64,000 bases of DNA. It comes from Arthrobacter pityocampae (GTDB lineage Bacteria; Actinomycetota; Actinomycetes; Actinomycetales; Micrococcaceae). The notes under the pieces were generated by a model. The model saw only the letters and a program-made list of their open reading frames with translations, made no database searches and was not told the DNA's origin. The stretch's first letter is position 1, and each line of letters begins with the position of its first letter. The stretch is taken from NCBI RefSeq assembly GCF_002927275.1, contig NZ_PRKW01000006.1, positions 62,001-126,000 of the forward strand. The letters run 5' to 3'. This document shows positions 7,906 to 15,722 of this stretch, piece by piece. A program made the translations under genes and the position numbers.

Positions 7906-8520
7906 TCAGATCCAGCCCTGCTCCCAGGCGAGCGTCGAGGCCTCATGGCGCGACGTCGCGCCCAGCTTGGTCATCGCGGAGGACACATAGTTCCGGACCG
8001 TGCCCGGCGCCAGGTGCAGCTCGCGGGCGATCGTCTGCAGACTGGCGCCCTGCCGACCGTGCCGGAGCACATCGAGTTCACGGACGGTGAGCGGACACGA
8101 TTCTCCGGAGAGGGCGCTCGCGGCGATGTCCGGATCCACGTAACGGCGGCCGGCGGCGACATCCCGGATGACATTCGCCAGCTGGTCGGCAGGAGTGGAC
8201 TTCGGGACGAAGCCGGACACCCTGCTCGCCAGAGCCCGTCGCAGCACGCCGGGCCGGGCATGCCGGGTGACGATCACCACGCGCGTAGCGACCGTCCGGA
8301 GGATCTCCTCCGCGGTGTAGATGCCGTCAGTCGGGGGCATCTCGAGGTCCAGGACGCACACGTCGGGGGCGTGCTTCCTCGCGAGGCGCACGGCGTCGGT
8401 CCCGTTGTCCGTGCTCGCCACTACTTCCAGGTCGGGCTCCAGCCCCAGCAGCGCCACGAGCGCGCCCCGGATGAGATGCTCGTCGTCGGCGAGGACCACC
8501 CGGATCACCGAGGACTCCAC
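7906..8520 (-). CDS. LuxR/NarL-type response regulator (DesR/LiaR-like)
   Basis: The 204-residue protein has a receiver domain (acidic pocket Asp12/Asp13, phospho-acceptor Asp58 in CVLDLEMP, conserved Lys107 in GFVPKST) and a C-terminal LuxR helix-turn-helix (about 143-197: LTVRELDVLR, LQTIARELHL, GTVRNYVSSAMTKLGA). It overlaps the upstream kinase gene by 16 nt, so the pair is translationally coupled. The target is most likely the divergent ABC exporter operon starting at 9989, an arrangement common for kinases of this class that sense membrane or antibiotic stress. The true signal is unknown. Confidence 0.93.
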   Translation of the reverse strand: MESSVIRVVLADDEHLIRGALVALLGLEPDLEVVASTDNGTDAVRLARKHAPDVCVLDLEMPPTDGIYTAEEILRTVATRVVIVTRHARPGVLRRALASRVSGFVPKSTPADQLANVIRDVAAGRRYVDPDIAASALSGESCPLTVRELDVLRHGRQGASLQTIARELHLAPGTVRNYVSSAMTKLGATSRHEASTLAWEQGWI

Positions 8521-9884
8521 GGGGAACCGCCCGGGCGTGCAGGCGTGGCGGAGGGGACCCCGGCCGCCTCGGCCCGCGGGCCCGACGCCTGCACAGCCGC
8601 GACGGGGACAGCAGCGGTCGTCGGATCACCGGTACGTGGTTGCCGGGGCGTCCTGGCCGTGAGCCGGAAGGAAGCGCCTTCCTGCCGGGTCTCGACCCGC
8701 CCCCCGACGGCTTCGAACCGACGGCGCAGCCCATCGATGCCGGACCCGCCCGTGCGGGCATCCTCGTGGTCGCACACGCCGTCGTTCAGCACGGTCAGGA
8801 CGGACCCGACGCCGGAGCGGACGAGACACAGCGTCACGGTGGTCGCCTCGCTGTGGCGGAGGATGTTGGTCGTGGCTTCACGGATCACCAGGCCGAACAG
8901 GGTCCTCTCCTCGGGAGGCAGCGCTCCGGCGTCGACGTCCACCGAGCACTCGATGTCCGCGGCGCGGAGGACTTCCGCGGCATTGGCCGCCTCGGACGCG
9001 AGGGACACCGTGCGGTACCCGTGCACGAGGGCGCGGGTGTCCTCCAGTGCGGTCCGGGCCAGTTGCTGCGCCTCGGCGATCTGGATACGGGCGGCCGCGG
9101 GATCGACGTCGAGCAGTCGGCCTGCGAGTTCCGTCTTGAGTGCGATCACCTGGAGGTGGTGCCCCTGGATGTCGTGCAGATCGGCGGCGAAGCGCAGCCG
9201 CTCCTTGGTGACGGCAAGCTCTCCGGACGTGCGGCGGCTGTCATCGAGGCGCAGCACGATGTCCCACCACCAGATGCTCGCCACGAAGAGGGCCGGAGAC
9301 ATCAGCGCCCAGATCGCCAGGGCGACCAGCGAGCCGTCCTCCCAGGAGGGTCCGCCGATGCTCTGCCCCAGCAGGATGCCGAGCGGACCGTGCGCGAGGA
9401 GGACGGCGAACCCGACACCGAGGATCGACCACCGGGCACGCCGGCCGACGACGACCGCCAGCGCATTGCACGCCAACCAGAGTGGAACGGCCCCGGCCCA
9501 CAGGGCCTGCGGCTGAAGGAGACAGACGAACCAGAGTGCACCAGCCGGCAGGAGCAGGCTCAGGGTGTGGTGGCGGGCCGGCAGTCCGCCACCGAGTCCG
9601 GTCTTGAAGAACCAGCAGTAGCGGACCAGCGATGCCGTTGACGCCGTCACGAGCATGACGATCACGAGGTCGAGCGGCTGCACCCCGAACCCGTCGCCAC
9701 CGAGCAGTACCAGGGTGGCGACCACATTGACGAAGAGCCCCCAGGCCGCGATCGTCACAACCGTGTAGCGCCAGGTCGCACGGACCCCGCGGCCCATCTC
9801 CGGTACGGCCGCGGTGCCCTGCTCCTCCGTCGTCTCCCGGTCCCGGGTCCTGCCTCGAGCAGTCAGAAGCGCCATGCTTCCCAT
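8505..9884 (-). CDS. HisKA_3-type membrane histidine kinase (DesK/LiaS-like)
   Basis: A 459-residue sensor kinase with about five to six transmembrane helices between residues 41 and 208 and almost no extracellular loops, typical of intramembrane-sensing kinases. The dimerisation/phospho-acceptor motif is RFAADLHDIQGHHLQV with His237. The ATPase domain has an N-box (EATTNILRHSEA, about 336-347) and a G-box (GGSGIDGLRRRF, 379-390). A Pro/Ala-rich tail of about 45 residues follows the kinase core. Start choice between ATG 9884 and ATG 9875 is open; neither has a strong ribosome binding site. It phosphorylates the regulator encoded immediately downstream (inference from overlap and class). Confidence 0.93.
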   Translation of the reverse strand: MGSMALLTARGRTRDRETTEEQGTAAVPEMGRGVRATWRYTVVTIAAWGLFVNVVATLVLLGGDGFGVQPLDLVIVMLVTASTASLVRYCWFFKTGLGGGLPARHHTLSLLLPAGALWFVCLLQPQALWAGAVPLWLACNALAVVVGRRARWSILGVGFAVLLAHGPLGILLGQSIGGPSWEDGSLVALAIWALMSPALFVASIWWWDIVLRLDDSRRTSGELAVTKERLRFAADLHDIQGHHLQVIALKTELAGRLLDVDPAAARIQIAEAQQLARTALEDTRALVHGYRTVSLASEAANAAEVLRAADIECSVDVDAGALPPEERTLFGLVIREATTNILRHSEATTVTLCLVRSGVGSVLTVLNDGVCDHEDARTGGSGIDGLRRRFEAVGGRVETRQEGASFRLTARTPRQPRTGDPTTAAVPVAAVQASGPRAEAAGVPSATPARPGGSPWSPR

Positions 9885-9894
9885 CGTAGATGGA

Positions 9895-9906
9895 TGACAT
9901 TTGTCA
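9895..9906. promoter_or_regulatory. candidate operator in the kinase/ABC divergent region
   Basis: TGACA-TT-TGTCA, an inverted repeat with 5-bp arms, sits 11-22 nt upstream of the kinase start and about 83 nt upstream of the ABC transporter start. It is the only clear dyad in the 104-nt divergent region, so it is a plausible site for the adjacent LuxR-type regulator. Short arms make chance possible. Confidence 0.4.
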
Positions 9907-9988
9907 CGGTCCCGGCGTGGGAATCATGGCGTGGGGTCGTGACGGACGGCCACTGACGCGTGCCCGGCCGGCTGGTGAGGATTGAACC

Positions 9989-10993
9989 ATGACCACATCA
10001 CCCAGCACCCGGGCATTCCCGTTCAGGCACGGACATCGAACCGCCGGTGGAGCGCCGGCCGACACCATCGCGGTCTCGGCCGAGGGCTTGCGCTGCGCCT
10101 ACGGCTCGTACGAGGCGGTCCGCGGCATCGACCTGTCCATCCGGAACGGGGAGTTCTTCGCCCTGCTCGGCACCAACGGCGCGGGCAAGACCACCACCAT
10201 GGAGACGCTCGAGGGGCACCGCGCAGCGACCTCCGGCCGGGTGTCCGTCCTGGGTGGCGACCCCCACCGGGACAGGGCCTCGATCCGGCCCCGCCTCGGG
10301 ATCATGCTGCAGGAGGCCGGGTTCGCCGACGACCTCACCGTCGAGGAGACCTGCCGCCTCTGGCTCCGTCTCTCGGCGGCCCCGCGGTCCAGGAGTCAGG
10401 CCCAGACCATCGCCACCGGCCTGGAGCTCCTCGATCTCACAGCGAAGGCAACCACACGCGTCAAGATGCTCTCGGGCGGACAGCGGCGCCGCCTCGACCT
10501 GCTCCTCGCCACAGCGAACGAACCGGACCTCCTGTTCCTCGACGAACCGACCACGGGCCTCGACCCGGAGTCCCGGGAACGGACCTGGGATCTCGTTCAG
10601 GGCCTGAACGATGCCGGGACCACGGTGGTCCTGACGACCCACTACCTCGAGGAGGCTGAACGCTACGCGGACCGCCTCGCGATCATGCACGACGGCCGGA
10701 TCGCCGTGGAAGGCACCCTTCCGGAGGTGCTGGGACGTGAACCGTCGGTGATCTCCTTCGAGGTGGAGGCGTCCGTCGACGTCCTGCAGCTCGGGGGCCT
10801 CGGGTTGTCCCCCGACTTCACTCCGACCCCTCATAGCACCCGGGTGAGCGTGCACTCCATGGACCTCCAGCAGGACCTCTGGACGGTCCTGTCCTGGGCG
10901 GACGGCAACCGTATCCGCTTGGACCGCCTGTCCGCCTCGGAGGCCTCTCTCGCCGCGGTCTTCCGCCGGGTCAGCAACGGCGATGCAGCCTAG
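9989..10993 (+). CDS. ABC transporter ATP-binding protein (drug/lipid exporter type)
   Basis: The 334-residue ATPase carries Walker A (GTNGAGKT, 61-68), the Q-loop (Gln108 in MLQEAGF), signature LSGGQ (161-165), Walker B (LLFLDEP, 181-187), D-loop GLDP and the H-loop (His218 in TTHYLEEAE), so it is catalytically complete. The subfamily is that of DrrA/CcmA-like exporters, partnered with ABC-2 permeases. About 28 extra N-terminal residues precede the first strand. GAGGATTG precedes the ATG. It forms an operon with the permease 36 nt downstream and is divergent from the two-component genes that probably control it. Confidence 0.95.
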   Translation: MTTSPSTRAFPFRHGHRTAGGAPADTIAVSAEGLRCAYGSYEAVRGIDLSIRNGEFFALLGTNGAGKTTTMETLEGHRAATSGRVSVLGGDPHRDRASIRPRLGIMLQEAGFADDLTVEETCRLWLRLSAAPRSRSQAQTIATGLELLDLTAKATTRVKMLSGGQRRRLDLLLATANEPDLLFLDEPTTGLDPESRERTWDLVQGLNDAGTTVVLTTHYLEEAERYADRLAIMHDGRIAVEGTLPEVLGREPSVISFEVEASVDVLQLGGLGLSPDFTPTPHSTRVSVHSMDLQQDLWTVLSWADGNRIRLDRLSASEASLAAVFRRVSNGDAA

Positions 10994-11029
10994 CCCCTCC
11001 GATCCGCCAGCCCACGACAGGAAAGACCC

Positions 11030-11806
11030 ATGAGCACCCTCGCACCGATCCCGGCGGCCACGCCCCACAGCCCCTCAGCCGCAAGCCGCGTCACCTCGAT
11101 CGCCCTGATGGAGCTGCGCATCATCTTCCGGAACAAGACGGTGCTCCTGGGTGCCGTCCTCATGCCGATCGCCATGGCCGTGTACTTCTTCTACTTCGGC
11201 GCGGAGCAGATGGTCAGCCCCGCATCGACCGCCGTCATGGCCGGGTTGACCCTCATGGCCGTCGCCCTGCTCGGCGTGTACCTGACAGCGACGACGACGA
11301 TGGCGACACGACGCGAAGAGCTCTTCCTCAAGCGGCTGCGCAGCGGTGAGTCGTCCGACGCCGTCATCTGGCTCGGCATGCTGGTGCCGATCGTCACCCT
11401 CGTGGCCGGCCAGCTCGCCGTCATCGCAGTCGGGTTCGGCATGGCGGGGATGGACGCTCCCGCGCGGCCGCTCGTGGTGCTCGGCGCCGTCCTCGGCTTC
11501 CTCGCCCTGTGCGCGACGGTGGGCATGTTCACGAGCATCTACACGCCGTCGGCCGCTGCCGCGCAGATCACCACCCTCCCCTTCTTCGCAGTGGTCTTCG
11601 CCTCCTTCTTCTGGACCGCCTTCGACGACGGCTTCGAAACCCTGTCCCGGCTGACCCCGGGCGGCGCGCTGCAGAACCTTCTGATGGCCGGCTGGGGCGC
11701 GATCCCACTGGATGTGTCGACGGCGGGCGCTGCGGCCGCTCTCCTGGCCTGGATCGTCGTGCCCTACCTGGTCGCCTCCAGACGCTTCCGGTGGGAGAAA
11801 CGCTGA
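11030..11806 (+). CDS. ABC-2 type transporter permease
   Basis: A 258-residue integral membrane protein with six predicted transmembrane helices (about 43-60, 69-91, 114-138, 146-166, 172-193 and 230-249) and the ABC-2 layout: a short cytoplasmic N-terminus ending in ELRIIFRNKTVLL, the coupling region KRLRSGESSDAVI after helix 2, and PGGALQNLLMAGWG before the last helix. With the ATPase upstream it would make an exporter of a hydrophobic compound or antibiotic. AGGAAAGACCC precedes the ATG. A strong terminator follows. Confidence 0.93.
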   Translation: MSTLAPIPAATPHSPSAASRVTSIALMELRIIFRNKTVLLGAVLMPIAMAVYFFYFGAEQMVSPASTAVMAGLTLMAVALLGVYLTATTTMATRREELFLKRLRSGESSDAVIWLGMLVPIVTLVAGQLAVIAVGFGMAGMDAPARPLVVLGAVLGFLALCATVGMFTSIYTPSAAAAQITTLPFFAVVFASFFWTAFDDGFETLSRLTPGGALQNLLMAGWGAIPLDVSTAGAAAALLAWIVVPYLVASRRFRWEKR

Positions 11807-11818
11807 GTCTGGTGGACG

Positions 11819-11856
11819 ACGAAGCCCGACGCCGATCGGTCGGCGTCGGGCTTCGT
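11819..11856. terminator. bidirectional terminator between ABC operon and cstA operon
   Basis: Perfect 17-bp stem (11819-11835 with 11840-11856) and a TCGG tetraloop, placed between convergent genes. There is no long T-tract; stem strength and location are the evidence. Confidence 0.7.
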
Positions 11857-11870
11857 GCGTGAGATTCCGC

Positions 11871-12080
11871 CTAGCAGCAGCGGCCCTCGGGGTTGGCGTC
11901 CTGGCGGTCCATCTTGTCCCGCCAGAACTCCCGCTCGGTCATGGGCAGGCCACCGGCGTGCGTCCGCTCGTGATGGTCGAGATACGCCTGGTACGCGTTC
12001 TCCCCCATGATGCCCTTGAACAGCCAGGCCACCTCCCGTGCGGTGTCCCGTGCCCGGGTGAGGACCTGCGGCATGGTCAT
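11871..12080 (-). CDS. ybdD: YbdD/YjiX-family small protein, partner of CstA
   Basis: A 69-residue protein of the PF04328 family, members of which are encoded next to CstA-type pyruvate/peptide transporters and are needed for or modulate transport in enterobacteria. Visible family features are GIMGENAYQAYLDHH and the Cys-ending tail MTEREFWRDKMDRQ plus CC. The ATG overlaps the cstA stop by one base (TGATG), so the two proteins are translationally coupled. This gene lies inside a longer meaningless frame, and the start is chosen from the coupling and family length. Confidence 0.88.
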   Translation of the reverse strand: MTMPQVLTRARDTAREVAWLFKGIMGENAYQAYLDHHERTHAGGLPMTEREFWRDKMDRQDANPEGRCC

Positions 12081-14356
12081 CAGTGGCCCGTCCTGGCCGG
12101 ACGTCCGCCGGGTTCGAGGGCGGCCCACCGGGCTTCCAGCTCCTTCTCGGCGGGGGTGGCGATCAGCCCGGCCGGCGCGAAGACCCGGGAGGCCACGGGA
12201 GGGTCCTCGGAGTCCGTTCCGCCGCCGGCCCGGTACGACCGGATGGTGGCGAGGATCGCCGTCGCGATGACGATGATGGACAGCACCACGAAGACGATCG
12301 ACAGCGTGCCCTGGATGAAGGTGTTGCGGACCACCGCCTCCATGGCGGCGACGGTCTTCGCCGTGCCGAAGCTCTCGTCCCCCGCGGCGAGCGCGTCGCG
12401 GAACGCCGCATGCTGCGCCCAGTAGCCGATGGCCGGCACCGGCGAGAAGATCTTCAGGAACGACGCCGTGATGGTCACCACCGCGGCGAAGGCCAGTGGC
12501 ACCGCGGGGATCCACAGGAACCTGAAGAACCCGCGCTTGGCGCAGATCGCCATGCAGACCGCGAGGGCGATCGCCGCGAGCAGCTGGTTCGCGATGCCGA
12601 AGAGCGGGAACAGCGTGTTGATGCCGCCCAGCGGGTCCGTGACACCCATGATGAGGATCGCTCCCCACCCGGCCACCATGATCGCCGTGCAGATCCACGC
12701 GCCGGTACGCCAGGAGGTGTCGCGGAAACGGGGGACGAAGTTGCCGATGCTGTCCTGCAGCATGAAGCGCGCCACGCGGGTACCGGCGTCGACCGCCGTG
12801 AGGATGAACAGGGCCTCGAACATGATGGCGAAGTGGTACCAGAAAGCCATCATGTTCGCGCCGCCGAAGACACCCTGCATGATCTGCGCGATACCGACCG
12901 CCAGGGTCGGAGCCCCACCGGTCCTGGAGACGATCGACTCCTCGCCGACGTTGGAGGCCATGGTGCTGAGCGCTTCGGGGGTCAGGCTGACGCCGGTCAG
13001 GCCGAGGCCGTTGACGAACGCCACCGCTCCCTCGATGGTGCCGCCCGTCGCCGCCGCCGAGGAGTTCATGGCGAAGTAGATGCCGCGGTCGATCGACAGC
13101 GCGGCAACCAGCGCCATGATCGCCACGAAGGATTCCATGAGCATGCCGCCGTAGCCGATGAAGCGGGTCTGGCGCTCCTTCTCGATCATCTTCGGGGTGG
13201 TGCCGGAAGCGATGAGGGCGTGGAACCCGGACAGCGCGCCGCACGCGATCGTGACGAAGAGGAAGGGGAACAGCGTGCCGGCGACGACCGGACCCTGACC
13301 CGTGGTCGCGTACTCGGTGACCGCCGGGACGCTGATCTCCGGGCGGGTGACGATGATCGCGACGGCGAGCATGATGATCGTGCCGATCTTCATGAAGGTG
13401 GAGAGGTAGTCACGCGGGGCGAGCAGGAGCCAGACCGGCAGGACGGCGGCGATGAACCCGTAGATGATGATGCCCCAGGCGATCGTGATGCGGTCCAGCG
13501 TGAAGAGTTCGACGCCCCAAGCGGTCTCGGAGATCCAGCCGCCACCGATGATGGCGAGCAGCAGCAGCACGAACCCGATCACGGATACCTCGGTGACCCT
13601 GCCGGGGCGGAGGTAGCGCAGGTAGACGCCCATGAAGAGGGCGATCGGGATGGTCATGGAGACGGAGAAGACGCCCCACGGGCTCTCGCCGAGGGCGTTC
13701 ACGACGACGAGGGCGAGGATCGCGACGATGATGATCATGATTGCGAGGGTGGCGATGAGCGCGGCGGTCCCGCCGATGACGCCGAGTTCCTCACGGGCCA
13801 TCTGCCCGAGCGAGCGCCCACCGCGACGCATGGAGAAGAACATCACGAGGTAGTCCTGCACCGCGCCCGCGAAGATCACCCCGATGATGATCCACAGGGT
13901 CCCGGGGAGGTAGCCCATCTGGGCTGCGAGCACCGGTCCCACGAGGGGGCCGGCTCCGGCGATGGCGGCGAAGTGGTGACCGAAGAGGACCCGGCGGTCG
14001 GTGGCCGCATGATCCTTGCCGTCGGCCTTGTACTCGGCGGGGGTCGCCCGGCGGTCGTCGGGCTTCAGCAGGTTCCGCTCGATGAACTTCGAGTAGAACC
14101 GGTAGGCGATCAGGTAGGTACAGACTGCCGCGAAGACGAACCAGATCGCATTGACCGTCTCCCCACGGACGATCGCGAGGACGGCCCAGGAGACACCGCC
14201 GAGAAGGGCGATGCCCAGCCAGAGGGCGATCTTCGCCGGCGTCCACCGGCGGTCTTCCGCTTCGGCCTGCTGCGGGTCAACGGCGACCGGCGGCAGGTCC
14301 GGATCCGTCACCAGCACGTCCGCGTGCCGGTGGGATCCGTTCTGCTTGTTGTTCAT
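12080..14356 (-). CDS. cstA: carbon starvation protein CstA (pyruvate/peptide transporter)
   Basis: A 758-residue polytopic membrane protein of the CstA family, known as carbon-starvation-induced importers of pyruvate or peptides. About 16-18 hydrophobic helices are visible. Conserved blocks include VLFGHHFAAIAGAGPLVGPV near the N-terminus, APRDYLSTFMKIGTI, CGALSGFHALIASGTTPKMI, and LFPLFGIANQLLAAIAL, where family residues are intact. The N-terminus has a hydrophilic extension of about 45 residues. ATG 14356 is preceded by GAGGAGCACC. With ybdD it forms a two-gene operon. Catabolite-type regulation is expected for the family; only an imperfect dyad is visible upstream. Confidence 0.95.
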   Translation of the reverse strand: MNNKQNGSHRHADVLVTDPDLPPVAVDPQQAEAEDRRWTPAKIALWLGIALLGGVSWAVLAIVRGETVNAIWFVFAAVCTYLIAYRFYSKFIERNLLKPDDRRATPAEYKADGKDHAATDRRVLFGHHFAAIAGAGPLVGPVLAAQMGYLPGTLWIIIGVIFAGAVQDYLVMFFSMRRGGRSLGQMAREELGVIGGTAALIATLAIMIIIVAILALVVVNALGESPWGVFSVSMTIPIALFMGVYLRYLRPGRVTEVSVIGFVLLLLAIIGGGWISETAWGVELFTLDRITIAWGIIIYGFIAAVLPVWLLLAPRDYLSTFMKIGTIIMLAVAIIVTRPEISVPAVTEYATTGQGPVVAGTLFPFLFVTIACGALSGFHALIASGTTPKMIEKERQTRFIGYGGMLMESFVAIMALVAALSIDRGIYFAMNSSAAATGGTIEGAVAFVNGLGLTGVSLTPEALSTMASNVGEESIVSRTGGAPTLAVGIAQIMQGVFGGANMMAFWYHFAIMFEALFILTAVDAGTRVARFMLQDSIGNFVPRFRDTSWRTGAWICTAIMVAGWGAILIMGVTDPLGGINTLFPLFGIANQLLAAIALAVCMAICAKRGFFRFLWIPAVPLAFAAVVTITASFLKIFSPVPAIGYWAQHAAFRDALAAGDESFGTAKTVAAMEAVVRNTFIQGTLSIVFVVLSIIVIATAILATIRSYRAGGGTDSEDPPVASRVFAPAGLIATPAEKELEARWAALEPGGRPARTGH

Positions 14357-14377
14357 GGTGCTCCTCGGGGGGCGAGA

Positions 14378-14424
14378 GTGTGATGCTCCCGAAGGGTAGC
14401 AAGCTAGTGAGGCGTACATCACAC
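14378..14424. promoter_or_regulatory. inverted repeat upstream of cstA
   Basis: GTGTGATG (14378-14385) and its exact complement CATCACAC (14417-14424) flank 31 nt in the cstA leader. The right arm also forms GTGA-N8-TCAC (14407-14422), which resembles a Crp/GlxR half-site pair but with an 8-nt instead of 6-nt spacer. It may be a regulatory site for the carbon starvation operon, but it fails the standard consensus. Confidence 0.3.
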
Positions 14425-14547
14425 TGCAAGCCCAGGCGCGGGGTGGTTGCGCCCAACGTACGCGTACCTGCGGCGAATGGGGGAGGGTGTCCGGCACCCG
14501 ACGTCGCGCGACGGCGACCCCCGTCGTCGGACCGCTGCCCGGCGCAC

Positions 14548-15522
14548 CTACGCCAGTGTCAACAGGATCTTGCCCGTGTGCTCCCCGGAATCGAAGTAGG
14601 TGTGGGCGTCCGCGACCTCCGCGAGCGGGAACGTCCGGTCCACGAAGGGCCGCACCGCCCCCGAGGCCACGAGGGGCCAGACGTTCTCCTGCACCGCGCG
14701 CATGATCGCGGTTTTCTCGGTCACCGGACGGGAGCGCAGCGTGGTGCCGGCCACGCTCGCCCGCTTGCCCATCAGGGCCGCGAGGTCGAGTTCCGCCCTG
14801 GCCCCGCCCTGCAGGCCGATCACCACGAGCCGCCCGCCCGTCGCGAGCGCCTCGATGTTGCGTGCCAGGTACGCCGCCCCGACGACGTCGAGGATGACGT
14901 CCGCACCGTGACCGTCCGTCGCGGCCACGACCTCGGCGACGAAATCCTGGTCCCGGTAGTTGATCAGGGAGTCGACGCCCAGGGACCGGGCGACGTCGAG
15001 CTTGGCCGTCGATCCTGCCGTCACGTGCGGCACCGCACCGAGCGCGAGGCCCACCTGGATCGCCATGAGACCGATCCCGCCGGACGCCCCGTGGATCAGG
15101 ACGTGGTCGCCTGCCGCGAGGCCGGCCTGCAGGACGAGGTTGGACCAGACGGTGGCCGCCGTCTCGGGGAGCGCCGCGGCCTCCACGAGGCCCACGCCTG
15201 AGGGCGCGGGGACCACCTGCCCCGCCGGCACCGCGACCTGCTCGGCGTACCCGCCGCCGGCCAGCAGCGCGACGACGGCGTCCCCGACGGCGAACCCCGA
15301 GTCCCCCGGATCGGCCACGTGTCCGGACACTTCCAGCCCCGGGACGTCGGACGCGCCGGCGGGCGGCGGATAGAGGCCGCGCCGTTGCTGTACGTCGGCG
15401 CGGTTGAGGCCCGCGGCGACGACGTCGACGAGCACCTCGCCGGCCGCCGGGACCGGCGCGGGCACCTCCCGCACCGTCAGGACCTCAGGCCCACCCGCTC
15501 CCTCGATCACGACTGCTCGCAC
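14548..15522 (-). CDS. NAD(P)H quinone oxidoreductase, PIG3 (TP53I3) family
   Basis: A zinc-free medium-chain reductase of 324 residues that reduces quinones with NADPH. The N-terminal GroES-like domain has AGLNRADVQQRRGLYPPP and DVPGLEVSGHV, and the Rossmann domain has the glycine motif HGASGGIGLMAIQ. The block LRSRPVTEKTAI is typical of the PIG3 branch. I prefer GTG 15522 (family-like start MRAVVIEGAGGPEVL, with GGAGTGGAGG just upstream) over GTG 15534. No partner gene is adjacent; tRNA-Ser lies divergently upstream. The substrate is uncertain. Confidence 0.9.
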   Translation of the reverse strand: MRAVVIEGAGGPEVLTVREVPAPVPAAGEVLVDVVAAGLNRADVQQRRGLYPPPAGASDVPGLEVSGHVADPGDSGFAVGDAVVALLAGGGYAEQVAVPAGQVVPAPSGVGLVEAAALPETAATVWSNLVLQAGLAAGDHVLIHGASGGIGLMAIQVGLALGAVPHVTAGSTAKLDVARSLGVDSLINYRDQDFVAEVVAATDGHGADVILDVVGAAYLARNIEALATGGRLVVIGLQGGARAELDLAALMGKRASVAGTTLRSRPVTEKTAIMRAVQENVWPLVASGAVRPFVDRTFPLAEVADAHTYFDSGEHTGKILLTLA

Positions 15523-15585
15523 GTCGGCCTCCACTCCCTGCTCGGTATTTGGGCACCACCTTCACCTCATGAAACACTAGCGGCG

Positions 15586-15673
15586 GGAAGGTTGTCCGAG
15601 CGGCCGAAGGAGCTGGTCTTGAAAACCAGTGGGCGGTTACCCCGTCTCAAGGGTTCGAATCCCTTACCTTCCG
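15586..15673 (+). tRNA. tRNA-Ser(UGA)
   Basis: An 88-nt class II tRNA: acceptor arms GGAAGGT and ACCTTCC pair fully, the anticodon loop CTTGAAA gives anticodon TGA, a long variable arm follows, and the T-loop GTTCGAAT is standard. Discriminator G; no CCA encoded. It reads UCA and, by wobble, other UCN serine codons. Confidence 0.97.
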
Positions 15674-15722
15674 CAAGAAACATGGCAGCGACGAGGTCAT
15701 CTCCGGAAGCGGCACCGGCGGC

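Noticed and set aside
12083-14383. 766-codon open frame antisense to cstA
   Set aside because: It is an Arg/Asp/Gly-rich frame produced by the GC bias of cstA, with no family motif; cstA is certain.
14407-14422. Crp/GlxR site upstream of cstA
   Set aside because: GTGA and TCAC are separated by 8 nt, not 6, so it does not meet the consensus; kept only as a low-confidence inverted repeat.
15586-15722. tRNA-Ser as an integration site of a mobile element
   Set aside because: No integrase, no repeated tRNA 3' end and no shift in gene content nearby.
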